Origin: Flavobacterium segetis
GTDB lineage: Bacteria > Bacteroidota > Bacteroidia > Flavobacteriales > Flavobacteriaceae
Assembly (NCBI RefSeq): GCF_900129575.1
Contig: NZ_FQWE01000006.1
Coordinates: 124,001 to 188,000, forward strand
Reading direction: 5' to 3'
Length of the DNA: 64,000 nucleotides
The position numbers were made by a program, and so were the translations under genes. Shown here piece by piece: positions 9,441 to 18,553 of this stretch (positions within the stretch are counted from its first letter, which is position 1; the number at the start of each line of letters is the position of its first letter). The notes beneath the pieces are model-generated. The model was not told where the DNA came from and made no database searches. It was given only the letters and a program-made list of their open reading frames with translations.

Positions 9441-10423
9441 AAAATTTAGTACTGATAGCATTTGCTTTATTTAGTTTTTCGGCCCTTGCCCAAATTGCGC
9501 ATAAAAGAAAACTGTACATGCTAGGAAGTCCGTTTGAAGTCACTGTTGTTGCAAAAGATACAATGATGGCTAACGAATATATTAATTTGGCTGTAGCCGA
9601 AACAAAGCGAATAGAAAATTTAATTTCTGATTGGATTCCGTCAACTCAAATATCAGAGGTGAACAAAAATGCTGGTATAAAGCCAGTAAAAGTAAATCAA
9701 GAAGTTTTTGATTTAGTAGAAAGAGCACTCAAAATTTCTCAAATTACAAAGGGAGCTTTTGATATTTCTTATGCTTCCATGGATAAAATTTGGAAATTTG
9801 ATGGAAGTATGAAAACAATGCCATCGGCGGAAGCAATTAAAAAGTCTGTCGAAAAAATTGGTTTTAAAAATGTTATTTTAAACTCAAAAACTCAAACTAT
9901 CTTTCTGAAAATAAACGGAATGAAATTAGGCTTAGGTGGAATAGGACAAGGTTTTATTGCTGATAAGATAAAGGAATTACTTTTTTCTAAGGGCTGTACT
10001 TCGGGACTCGTAAATGTATCCGGAGATATTAACGCGTGGGGAAAGCAACCTGATGGGAAACTATGGACAATAGGAATAATAAATCCTCTAAATAAAAATA
10101 AAGTATTCGCTACATTTCCTTTAGAGGATAATGCTGTGGAAACTTCTGGGAGTTATGAAAAATATGTGATATTCAACGGAATTCGTTACTCGCATATCAT
10201 AGATCCTCGCACGGGTTATCCAGCAACTGGAATTGTTAGCGTTTCCGTTTTTGCAAAACAAACCGAAATAGCAGATGCCATGGCAACAGGAATTTTTGTA
10301 ATGGGAGTAGAGGTAGGTTTAGATCTTATTAACCAAATAAAAGGTATTGAATGCATAATTGTTGACGATAGAGGTAAAATTCATTCCTCAAAAGGGATTG
10401 ACATTAAAAATTATAACAAATAA
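9437..10423 (+). CDS. apbE: FAD:protein FMN transferase (ApbE)
   Basis: A 328-residue ApbE-family protein with a signal peptide (about residues 1-18, ending ALAQ). Family signatures are present in order: GLGGIGQGFIADKI for flavin binding, NVSGDINAWG, ETSGSYEKY, the metal-binding HIIDPRTGYPA, and ADAMATGIFVMG near the C-terminus. ApbE uses FAD to attach FMN covalently to Ser/Thr of exported target proteins. It overlaps the thioredoxin gene by four bases and is 11 bases ahead of the DUF4266 gene. No classical target (NqrB/C, RnfD/G, an FMN-binding domain) is encoded in this window, so its substrate is unknown. Confidence 0.93.
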   Translation: MKNLVLIAFALFSFSALAQIAHKRKLYMLGSPFEVTVVAKDTMMANEYINLAVAETKRIENLISDWIPSTQISEVNKNAGIKPVKVNQEVFDLVERALKISQITKGAFDISYASMDKIWKFDGSMKTMPSAEAIKKSVEKIGFKNVILNSKTQTIFLKINGMKLGLGGIGQGFIADKIKELLFSKGCTSGLVNVSGDINAWGKQPDGKLWTIGIINPLNKNKVFATFPLEDNAVETSGSYEKYVIFNGIRYSHIIDPRTGYPATGIVSVSVFAKQTEIADAMATGIFVMGVEVGLDLINQIKGIECIIVDDRGKIHSSKGIDIKNYNK

Positions 10424-10434
10424 ACTCCTTATAG

Positions 10435-10647
10435 ATGATAAAGAAAATAGTATTTGTATTTTTTACAATAGTGGTAATGCAGTCTTGTAGCTCAGTTAAA
10501 GAGTACGAAAAAGAAAAAATAAATGATCCTGATATGAAGCTAACAGCTAGAACTGCGGAACGCTATGAAACGGCATTTCAGGTTTATCGCGAAGCTGCAG
10601 CTGGGGCCAATGGTGGAAAATCTGGTGGTGGATGTGGTTGCAATTAA
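10435..10647 (+). CDS. DUF4266 small lipoprotein with Cys-rich C-terminus
   Basis: A 70-residue protein with a lipobox (MQSC, lipidated Cys18). A conserved body (KEYEKEKINDPDMKL, then ETAFQVYREAA) is followed by a Gly-rich tail GGKSGGGCGCN in which Cys67 and Cys69 are almost terminal. These features fit DUF4266, whose function is not established. It sits between apbE and the DUF3570 gene and is probably a periplasm-facing lipoprotein working with them. The terminal CxC pair makes it a candidate substrate of the thioredoxin-like protein or a metal ligand; this is inference. Confidence 0.85.
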   Translation: MIKKIVFVFFTIVVMQSCSSVKEYEKEKINDPDMKLTARTAERYETAFQVYREAAAGANGGKSGGGCGCN

Positions 10648-10689
10648 TAAAAAGATCATAATTAATCTCAAAAAATTAACTCAACAAAA

Positions 10690-12063
10690 ATGAAAATAAA
10701 TAGTATTGCTCTTGTTATGCTTATTTCAGTTTCTGTGTTTGCACAGGATAAAGAACCAGTGTTTAAAAGAAGAGTACTAGAAAGTACAGAAGTTGACTTT
10801 TTAGCCAGTTATTACAATCAGGACGGTGCAAAATCAGCGGTCTCTGGCGGAATAGGTTCAGAGAAACTTACTGATTTAGCTTCAAATATTATTGTGGCAA
10901 TGCCATTGAACGATGATGATGTTTTAACTGTTGATTTGGGATTATCAGCGTATACATCAGCCTCTTCTAGTAATATTAATCCATTTGATTCTGGTACAAA
11001 TCCTACGCCTTGGCAAGCTTCCTCTGGTGCTTCACAAAGTGATCAGCTCGTTTCTGCTGTTGTAAATTATAGTCATAGTAGCGATTCTAGAAATTTTATT
11101 TGGAATACTGATCTTTCATTTTCAAATGAATACGATTATACTTCGATAGGTTTTGGTGGCGGAATTGCGAGCCTTTTTAATGAAAAAAACACAGAGCTAA
11201 GTTTAAAAGTGAATGCTTACTTAGATCAGTGGCGACCTATATATCCTAAGGAATTAGATGAATATGCAACGTATGGTTCTAACTTTGTCAACCAAGGTTA
11301 TTTAGCTGGACGAACTATTTATGATCAAAACAGCTTAGTTACAGTTGCTTATGCGCCAACAGCTTTTCAAACCATAAAAAGCGTAAATAGAAATTCATTT
11401 TCAGCATCTTTAGAGTTTTCTCAGGTTCTGTCTAAAAAATTGCAAGTTTCTCTTTTTGCTGATATTGTGCAACAGCAAGGATTATTATCAACTCCTTATC
11501 ACCGAATCTATTTTGCTGATAAAGCTAATTATTATATTGGTCAACCCCAGTTCATTAATACTTATGAGAGTGTTAGTAATGCCGGAGTTTACAAACTTGC
11601 AGACGATATTGAAAGATTGCCCGACTCTCGTTTCAAATTACCCTTAGGAGCAAGGCTAAATTATTACATCAATGAACGTTTTATTGTACGAACTTACTAT
11701 CGTTTTTATTCTGATAATTGGGATATTCAAGCGCACACGGCAAGCATTGAGCTTCCTATAAAATTATCTGATAAATTTACTTTTTTTCCTATGTATCGCT
11801 ATTATACGCAAACCGCTTCAAAGTATTACGCCCCTTATGAAACTCATTTATCAACAGAGAAATTTTATACCTCAGATGCTGACTTAGCTGCATTTGATGC
11901 TAACCAATATGGTTTTGGTATTAATTATACTGATATTTTTACTGCTACAAAAATTTGGGAATTTGGACTTAAAAATATTGATTTACGATTCAATCATTAT
12001 GAACGAAGTGATAACTTAAAAGCTAATATCGCAACTATCGCGTTCAAATTCTCAATGCAATAA
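10690..12063 (+). CDS. DUF3570 outer-membrane-type protein
   Basis: A 457-residue protein with a signal peptide (cleavage probably after VSVFAQ) and then long alternating aromatic/polar stretches typical of an outer-membrane beta-barrel. It ends with the amphipathic strand NIATIAFKFSMQ, consistent with a barrel C-terminus. Family features (YNQDGAKSAVSGGIG near the N-terminus, repeated WNTDLSFSNEYDY-like strands) match DUF3570. It is 42 bases after the DUF4266 gene and closes the four-gene thioredoxin-ApbE-DUF4266-DUF3570 set, which recurs as a unit in other Gram-negatives. Biochemical role unknown. Confidence 0.82.
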   Translation: MKINSIALVMLISVSVFAQDKEPVFKRRVLESTEVDFLASYYNQDGAKSAVSGGIGSEKLTDLASNIIVAMPLNDDDVLTVDLGLSAYTSASSSNINPFDSGTNPTPWQASSGASQSDQLVSAVVNYSHSSDSRNFIWNTDLSFSNEYDYTSIGFGGGIASLFNEKNTELSLKVNAYLDQWRPIYPKELDEYATYGSNFVNQGYLAGRTIYDQNSLVTVAYAPTAFQTIKSVNRNSFSASLEFSQVLSKKLQVSLFADIVQQQGLLSTPYHRIYFADKANYYIGQPQFINTYESVSNAGVYKLADDIERLPDSRFKLPLGARLNYYINERFIVRTYYRFYSDNWDIQAHTASIELPIKLSDKFTFFPMYRYYTQTASKYYAPYETHLSTEKFYTSDADLAAFDANQYGFGINYTDIFTATKIWEFGLKNIDLRFNHYERSDNLKANIATIAFKFSMQ

Positions 12064-12090
12064 TCCGTAATTTTACAAAAAATACAACTA

Positions 12091-12753
12091 ATGCACATAT
12101 TAATAGTAGAAGATGAGGCTGGAATTGTACAATTTCTCAAACAGGGATTAGAAGAGGAAGGCTATCAAATAAGTAGTGCTGCTGACGGTCTACAAGGATT
12201 TGAAATTATTCAGAAACAAAATTTTGATTTGATTTTGTTGGACTGGATGCTGCCAAAAATGAGCGGCTTAGAACTTTGTAAATCAATACGACTTAAAAAT
12301 AATAATACGCCAATTATTTTTTTGACTGCCAAAGATACTATTCAAGAAACTATTGAAGGACTAAAAGCCGGTGCCAATGACTATATTAAAAAACCATTTA
12401 GTTTTGATGAATTAGTGGAGCGTGTTAAAATTCATTTTAGAAATCAAAAGCAAGAAGAAATATTAACACTTGGAACAATAGAAATTGATTTAGTTAAACA
12501 CAAGGTTTTAGTTAATGAAAATGAAGTAGCTTTGACACAACGCGAATTTGAGCTTTTGACCTATTTAGTAAAAAATAAAGGCAAAGTATGTACTCGCACT
12601 CAAATTATAGAAGATGTTTGGGACATTCACTTCGAATATGATACTGGCGTTATTGATGTTTTTATTAATGCAATACGTAAGAAATTGAATTTAAAAATAG
12701 AAGAAGATTACATAAAAACCGTACGTGGTGTAGGCTATATTGCCAATGACTAA
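12091..12753 (+). CDS. OmpR/PhoB-type response regulator
   Basis: A 220-residue two-domain regulator. The receiver domain (about 1-118) has the acidic pocket VEDE, the phosphorylation site Asp51 in ILLDWMLP, the Thr in FLTAKD and the conserved Lys in DYIKKPF. The C-terminal winged helix (about 125-218) contains LTQREFELLTYLVKN and the closing VRGVGYI. It lies 27 bases after the DUF3570 gene and five bases before its sensor kinase, so it most likely controls the RND metal pump and possibly the ApbE module. CusR/CzcR-type regulators have the same size and position. Confidence 0.92.
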   Translation: MHILIVEDEAGIVQFLKQGLEEEGYQISSAADGLQGFEIIQKQNFDLILLDWMLPKMSGLELCKSIRLKNNNTPIIFLTAKDTIQETIEGLKAGANDYIKKPFSFDELVERVKIHFRNQKQEEILTLGTIEIDLVKHKVLVNENEVALTQREFELLTYLVKNKGKVCTRTQIIEDVWDIHFEYDTGVIDVFINAIRKKLNLKIEEDYIKTVRGVGYIAND

Positions 12754-12758
12754 ATATT

Positions 12759-14153
12759 ATGCAAAAACTTTCCTTCAAAAACAGAATTGCTTCCAATTAC
12801 ATTATTACTACAGCATTATTAATTTTTGTAGTGTTTCTTGTCATTTATTCTATTGTTAAATTAAGTGTATACAATCATTTAAATACCGATATTTCGAAAG
12901 AAGTTGAAAATCATTTAAACGAAATAGAAATTAAAAACTATACGTTTTCATTAATTCATATGGAGGAATGGGAGGAGCGCGAGCATAATACAGTCGATGT
13001 AAATCCTGTTTTTATTCAGTTTTTAGATAAAAATGAAAAATTGATTGAAAAATCACCTAATCTTAAAAATGAGAAACTTTACTTTAATAAAAAAATTGGT
13101 AATAATATTTTCTTTGATACCACTATTTTAGGAAATAAGATTAGGCAAATTCAGGTTCCTATTTATCAAAACTCTCAAATTATAGGTTATTTAATGATTG
13201 CTATGTCGCTGGAAGGTGCAGCACTTGTTTTGCAAAATCTATCAGAAATATTGATTATTGCTTATCCTTTAATATTACTTTTACTTTTTTTAATCGCAAG
13301 ATTTATTGCTGGGCGAAGTATCAAACCAATAAATTCGATTATAAATACCTCTAACAGCATTACTAAAGATAATTTAATTTCTAGAATTCCGCTACCGCTA
13401 AATAAGGATGAGTTATTTGTTTTATCAAAGACTATTAATAGCTTACTAGATCGAATTGAATCTGCGGTTGAGCGAGAAAAACAATTTACTTCGGATGCCT
13501 CACATGAATTAAGAACACCGCTCACGGTTATTAAAGGAACGCTTGAAGTTTTAATTCGTAAACCGCGCAATGCAGCTGAATATGAAGACAAGATCAATTT
13601 TTGTGTAAATGAAGTCAATCGTCTCAATAATTTAGTAGATCAATTGCTACTACTAGCACGTTTTGAAAACCAAAAACAAACACTTAAAACCGAAAAAGTA
13701 TATTTGAACGCGTTATTTTTAGATATAATTGCACGGTATTCAGCTGCTATAAAATTAAAAAGAATAACTGTTTTTACTGATTTTTCTAATGATTTTTATT
13801 TTGATACGGATAGTTATTTATTTTCAATTGTCATTAATAATTTGATTTCTAATGCTGTGAAATATTCAAAAGTAAATGGAGACCTAACAATTCTAGTTAA
13901 AGAAATCGGTTCTAAAATAGAATGTCACATCAACGATACCGGAATTGGAATTCCAAAAGAAGATTTAGAACGAGTTTTTAATCCTTTTTACCGCTCAAAA
14001 TCAGGTGATCATCCAGAAATTAAAGGAACTGGTTTAGGTCTTTCAATAGTACAACGATTGTGCTCTTTACTTTCTATTAAAATCAACGTAAACAGTCAAG
14101 AAAATATAGGTACAAAGGTAATTTTAAGTTTACCCAAAGCGGAACTTAAGTAG
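12759..14153 (+). CDS. sensor histidine kinase (CusS/CzcS-type position)
   Basis: A 464-residue membrane kinase. TM1 lies at about residues 13-34 and TM2 at about 165-185, flanking a roughly 130-residue periplasmic sensor region. A HAMP linker follows, then the DHp segment DASHELRTPL with phospho-acceptor His249. The ATP-binding domain has NNLISNAVKYS, DTGIGIP and GTGLGLSIV. It is five bases downstream of the response regulator. Location before an RND heavy-metal pump suggests sensing of periplasmic metal or envelope stress; the sensor region itself does not reveal the ligand. Confidence 0.92.
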   Translation: MQKLSFKNRIASNYIITTALLIFVVFLVIYSIVKLSVYNHLNTDISKEVENHLNEIEIKNYTFSLIHMEEWEEREHNTVDVNPVFIQFLDKNEKLIEKSPNLKNEKLYFNKKIGNNIFFDTTILGNKIRQIQVPIYQNSQIIGYLMIAMSLEGAALVLQNLSEILIIAYPLILLLLFLIARFIAGRSIKPINSIINTSNSITKDNLISRIPLPLNKDELFVLSKTINSLLDRIESAVEREKQFTSDASHELRTPLTVIKGTLEVLIRKPRNAAEYEDKINFCVNEVNRLNNLVDQLLLLARFENQKQTLKTEKVYLNALFLDIIARYSAAIKLKRITVFTDFSNDFYFDTDSYLFSIVINNLISNAVKYSKVNGDLTILVKEIGSKIECHINDTGIGIPKEDLERVFNPFYRSKSGDHPEIKGTGLGLSIVQRLCSLLSIKINVNSQENIGTKVILSLPKAELK

Positions 14154-14182
14154 TTCTTAAGGAAAATGGTATCTTTAAAGAT

Positions 14183-14190
14183 TACTTTTG
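14183..14190 (+). promoter_or_regulatory. candidate -7 box ahead of the RND pump gene
   Basis: TACTTTTG fits TAnnTTTG and lies 18 bases before the ATG at 14209, in the 55-base gap between the kinase and pump genes. It could let the pump be transcribed separately from the regulator genes. No clear -33 element is seen. Confidence 0.38.
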
Positions 14191-14208
14191 AACTGTAAAT
14201 AAAATAAA

Positions 14209-17200
14209 ATGCTCGAAAAAATTATAGCTTTCAGTTTAAAAAACAAACTCATTGTTTTGCTTTTCACTTTAGGAATTTTTGGATTTGGATTGTTTTCTGT
14301 ATTTCAAATTTCTATTGGCGCCGTTCCGGATGTAACTAACAATCAAGTTCAAGTAATTACAACTTCTGGAAATCTTTCTACTCAGGACATTGAGCAGTAT
14401 ATTACTTATCCTGTTGAGATTGAAATGGCAAATCTGCCGGGAGTAACTGAAATTCGTTCTATTTCTAAGTTTGGTTTATCGGTAGTTACCATCGTTTTTG
14501 AAGATGGTTTAGGAACCTACCTACCAAGACAACTTATTGCTGAAAAAATTAAGGCAGCCTCCGAGAAAATTCCCGAGGGGTTTGGCGCACCTGAAATGGG
14601 ACCAATTACTACAGGTCTTGGAGAAATATATCAATACACATTAGAAGTAAAACCTGAATTCAAGGATAATTATTCAGTAAGTGATTTAAGAACAATTCAG
14701 GATTGGGTAGTAAAACGCCAATTATCAGGTATAAAAGGGGTTGTGGAGATCAACACTTGGGGTGGCTACTTAAAACAATATGAAATAGCGATTGATCCAG
14801 CGCGATTAAAAGCAATGAATATTACAACAAGCGCAGTTTTTACAGCATTAGAGAAAAATAATAGCATTGCTGGTGGTGCTTATATTGAAAAAGTAAATCA
14901 AAGTTTTTTTATTCGAGGAGAAGGAAAAGTAAAATCCCTTGATGATATAGGCAATATTGTTGTTAATAATAACAACGGAATTCCAGTTTATATCAAAAAT
15001 GTAGCAGAAGTACGTTTTGGTCATGCCAATCGTTTTGGAGCAATAACCGGAAACGGTGAAGGCGAAAAGGTCTTAGGTCAAGTAATGATGCTAAAAGGTG
15101 GAAACTCTAAACAAGTTATAGACGATGTAAAAAACCGAGTTGCCGAAATTCAAAAATCATTGCCAGAAGGTGTTTACATTAACGGGTTTTTAGAAAGAAG
15201 CGAACTTGTAGGGAAAACTACTTTTACTGTAGCTGAAAATTTAATTTTAGGTTGCTTAATAGTAATTTTTGTAGTGGTATTATTATTAGGAAACTGGCGA
15301 TCAGGGTTAGTGGTTGCTTCGGTAATCCCTTTATGCTTATTATTTGCCATTACTTTTATGAATATTTTTGGCATTGATGCTAATTTAATGAGCTTAGGAG
15401 CTATTGATTTCGGAATTATAATCGACGGCGCGGTAATTATTGTTGAGTTTATTGCCTTCCAAATAGCAAGTAAATCAGCTCATTTAGTTGGTCTTGAAAA
15501 AGAAGAACGTCAGTTGCAAATAGACCAGATCACTTATAAAAGCGCTTCTAAAATGATGAATTCGGCTGTTTTTGGCCAGCTTATTATTTTGATTGTTTTT
15601 ATTCCAATTCTCTCCCTCTCAGGGATCGAAGGAAAAATGTTTAGACCAATGGCGATAACTTTCAGTTTTGCTTTAATTGGTGCTATGATTCTATGTTTTA
15701 CTTATGTTCCCGTGGTCTCTTCTTTGTTTTTAAAACCAGTTGCTGAAAACCCAAAATCTATTTCGAGTAAATTAATACGTAAACTTAATTCTTGGTATTT
15801 GCCTATAATTACTTGGGCAATTGGTAATACGAAAAAAGTCTTGTTTGGAGCTTTAGGACTGTTATTGCTGGCAGGTGGATTATTTGCAACAATGGGAGGA
15901 GAGTTTATTCCAACATTAGATGAGGGCGATTTTGTAATTCAGCCCGTTTTAAAAACAGGAACTTCATTATCAAAAACGATTGCGACAACGACACAAATCG
16001 AGAAAATAATTCTTAAGAATTTTCCAGAAGTTAATCAAGTGGTAAGTAGAATAGGTGCTGCTGAAGTACCTACAGATCCCATGTCTATGGAAGAAAGTGA
16101 TGTTATAGTAAAGTTAAAGCCGAAGTCTGAATGGACTTCCGCATCTAGTAAAGATGAATTGGCAGATAAAATTAAAATAGCGTTAGAGAAAGAAATTCCA
16201 AATATGGAAATTGAATTTACGCAACCTATTGAAATGCGTTTCAACGAGTTAATTTCTGGATCTCGCTCTGATGTTGCTGTAAAGATTTTTGGTGATGATT
16301 TGAATATTTTGGCTAGAAAAGCACATGAAATAAAAGAAGCAATTGCAAAAGTAGAAGGAGCATCAGACATTATTATTGAAAAAACAGAAGGTTTACCTCA
16401 AATGTCTGTGGTTTATGATCGGTCTAAAATTGCTCGTTACGGATTAAATATTTCAGATTTAAATGTAATGATCGCTCTTGGCTTCGCGGGAAAAACAGTT
16501 GGAAACATATTTGAAGGTGAAAAACGTTTTGATATGGTTGTTCGTTTAGCGGAAGCCAATCGACATGATATTGAGGATTTACGTAATTTGTATATATCTA
16601 CGCCTTCTGGAGAACAAATTCCTTTGAGTGAGATGGCTTCAATTGAATACACCGAAGGTCCTGCAAAAATTTCGCGAGAAAACACAAACAGATTAATTGT
16701 AGTAGGAATAAATGTTAGAAATCGAGATTTACAAAGCGTTGTGGCCGATGTTCAAAAAATAGTAGATAGTAAAATTAAGTTACCCGCTGGATATTATGTG
16801 AAATATGGAGGTCAGTTTGAAAACTTACAAAGTGCTAAGGCGCGATTAATGCTTGCTGTTCCTGTTGCTTTATTATTAATTTTTGTCCTTTTATATTTTG
16901 CTTTTGGATCCGTGAAAGAAGCATTGATGGTTTATTCTGCAATTCCTTTATCTGCTGTTGGTGGGGTGCTGTTTTTATGGATTCGTGATTTACCATTCAG
17001 TATTTCTGCAGGAGTTGGTTTTATTGCACTATTTGGTATTGCCGTATTAAATGGAATTGTACTCATCGAACATTTTAAAGAACTTAAACATCAAGGAATG
17101 AAAGATATTGATGAATTAATTAAAAAAGGGACTACTGATAGATTGCGTGCTGTATTATTAACCGCATCAGCAGCAGCTCTAGGTTTTTTACCAATGGCAA

Positions 17201-18543
17201 TTTCATCATCAGCTGGAGCAGAAGTACAGCGCCCTTTAGCAACAGTAGTGATTGGTGGTTTGCTGACAGCAACTATTTTAACTATGATTGTGTTACCTAT
17301 TTTGTATAAAATGCTTGATCGTGCCGAACATAAAAAAGCTAAGTTTAAAATACATCAAAACACAACCTATATTATTTTATTCTTGTTAGCTTCTTCTGTA
17401 GGTTTTGCACAAAATCCAAATTCAGAATTAGATACTTTGCTTTCAAAAGCTTTTCAGAGTAATAAAGGAATTAAGGCGGCACAATTACAAGTCGATAAAA
17501 CAAAAGCGGCTATTAAAACGGCTTATACTTTTGATAAAACTAATGTTTATTATAGTTATGATCAAAATAATTTAGCGTCAAATGATGAGCCATTACGTGT
17601 TTTTGGGGTACAACAACGTTTTGCATTCCCAACCGTTTATGCAGCGCAAAAAAGAGTTTTTACATCACAATATGAAAACGAGAAAGCTAATTTTGAAATT
17701 AAAAAAAATAAGCTCTCTCTTGATGTCTCTAAATCATATCAGCATATTGTTTACTTACAAAATCAGGAGAAACTCTATCGTTACATGGATAGTTTATATC
17801 AAAGTTTTTCTAAAGCAAGCGACAGACGTTTTGAGCTAGGTGAAACTAATTATTTAGAAAAAATTACTGCTCAAGCAAAATTCAGACAAATAAGAACTAA
17901 ACTATCTCAGATTGAAAATGATAAAAAGGCACAATACGAATTGCTACAATCACTACTTCAAACGGATGAAGAAATACTTATAAAAAACAATTTGATCATT
18001 CCGTTGAGTCTTTCAACAGATGAGACAAGTAAAATAGTTCATATCGCGTACTTAGAAAGTTTTAGTGCGATATATGAAAATCAAATTAATTTACAAAAAC
18101 AGCATTGGTTACCAGATATTAATATCGATTATTTCCAAGGGAAAAATAAGGGATTATCACAATCTTTATATGGCTTTCAGGTAGGCGTTGCTATTCCCTT
18201 ATTCTATTCTGGAAATACCTCAAGAACTAAAGTAGCGCAGCTTGAATTGCAAAGTTGGGAACAACAAAAACAAAATGAAGAGTTGAAAATTGATCAATAC
18301 GTAAAACAAAAAACAAGTGAATTAGCTAAATACCAGGAGGCAATAAATTACTATAATACATTTGGTAAAAAATTATCTGATGAGATTATAAAAGTGGCTA
18401 ACAGCAGTTATAAAAATGGAGAAATTGATTTTTTTCAGTATATCCAAAGTCTTGAAAATGCAGTAAATATTCAAGTTGATTACTTAGACACTATATTGCA
18501 ATACAACCAAACCCAATTAGATTTCCAATATTTAAATTTTTAA
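14209..18543 (+). CDS. CzcA-type heavy-metal RND efflux pump fused to a TolC-like outer-membrane channel
   Basis: A 1444-residue fusion. Residues about 1-1040 are a heavy-metal-efflux RND transporter: the TM1 region, VPDVTNNQVQVITTSG, and the proton-relay helix with DFGIIIDGAVIIVE (Asp400 and Asp406). That DFGxxxDGA pattern is the one described for divalent-cation (Zn/Co/Cd/Ni) pumps rather than Cu/Ag CusA. After the RND C-terminus comes a signal-peptide-like segment (ILFLLASSVGFAQ, about residues 1055-1067) and then about 375 residues of TolC/CzcC-like coiled-coil outer-membrane factor ending QLDFQYLNF. The frame is open throughout. The adaptor gene follows at 10 bases. Such fusions are known in Bacteroidetes; how the parts mature is unclear. 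Confidence 0.92.
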   Translation: MLEKIIAFSLKNKLIVLLFTLGIFGFGLFSVFQISIGAVPDVTNNQVQVITTSGNLSTQDIEQYITYPVEIEMANLPGVTEIRSISKFGLSVVTIVFEDGLGTYLPRQLIAEKIKAASEKIPEGFGAPEMGPITTGLGEIYQYTLEVKPEFKDNYSVSDLRTIQDWVVKRQLSGIKGVVEINTWGGYLKQYEIAIDPARLKAMNITTSAVFTALEKNNSIAGGAYIEKVNQSFFIRGEGKVKSLDDIGNIVVNNNNGIPVYIKNVAEVRFGHANRFGAITGNGEGEKVLGQVMMLKGGNSKQVIDDVKNRVAEIQKSLPEGVYINGFLERSELVGKTTFTVAENLILGCLIVIFVVVLLLGNWRSGLVVASVIPLCLLFAITFMNIFGIDANLMSLGAIDFGIIIDGAVIIVEFIAFQIASKSAHLVGLEKEERQLQIDQITYKSASKMMNSAVFGQLIILIVFIPILSLSGIEGKMFRPMAITFSFALIGAMILCFTYVPVVSSLFLKPVAENPKSISSKLIRKLNSWYLPIITWAIGNTKKVLFGALGLLLLAGGLFATMGGEFIPTLDEGDFVIQPVLKTGTSLSKTIATTTQIEKIILKNFPEVNQVVSRIGAAEVPTDPMSMEESDVIVKLKPKSEWTSASSKDELADKIKIALEKEIPNMEIEFTQPIEMRFNELISGSRSDVAVKIFGDDLNILARKAHEIKEAIAKVEGASDIIIEKTEGLPQMSVVYDRSKIARYGLNISDLNVMIALGFAGKTVGNIFEGEKRFDMVVRLAEANRHDIEDLRNLYISTPSGEQIPLSEMASIEYTEGPAKISRENTNRLIVVGINVRNRDLQSVVADVQKIVDSKIKLPAGYYVKYGGQFENLQSAKARLMLAVPVALLLIFVLLYFAFGSVKEALMVYSAIPLSAVGGVLFLWIRDLPFSISAGVGFIALFGIAVLNGIVLIEHFKELKHQGMKDIDELIKKGTTDRLRAVLLTASAAALGFLPMAISSSAGAEVQRPLATVVIGGLLTATILTMIVLPILYKMLDRAEHKKAKFKIHQNTTYIILFLLASSVGFAQNPNSELDTLLSKAFQSNKGIKAAQLQVDKTKAAIKTAYTFDKTNVYYSYDQNNLASNDEPLRVFGVQQRFAFPTVYAAQKRVFTSQYENEKANFEIKKNKLSLDVSKSYQHIVYLQNQEKLYRYMDSLYQSFSKASDRRFELGETNYLEKITAQAKFRQIRTKLSQIENDKKAQYELLQSLLQTDEEILIKNNLIIPLSLSTDETSKIVHIAYLESFSAIYENQINLQKQHWLPDINIDYFQGKNKGLSQSLYGFQVGVAIPLFYSGNTSRTKVAQLELQSWEQQKQNEELKIDQYVKQKTSELAKYQEAINYYNTFGKKLSDEIIKVANSSYKNGEIDFFQYIQSLENAVNIQVDYLDTILQYNQTQLDFQYLNF

Positions 18544-18553
18544 GATAACGATA

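Noticed and set aside
14209..18543. CusA copper/silver pump
   Set aside because: The TM4 relay sequence has the two-Asp DFGxxxDGA form described for divalent-cation pumps, and no Met-rich or HMA adaptor domain is present.
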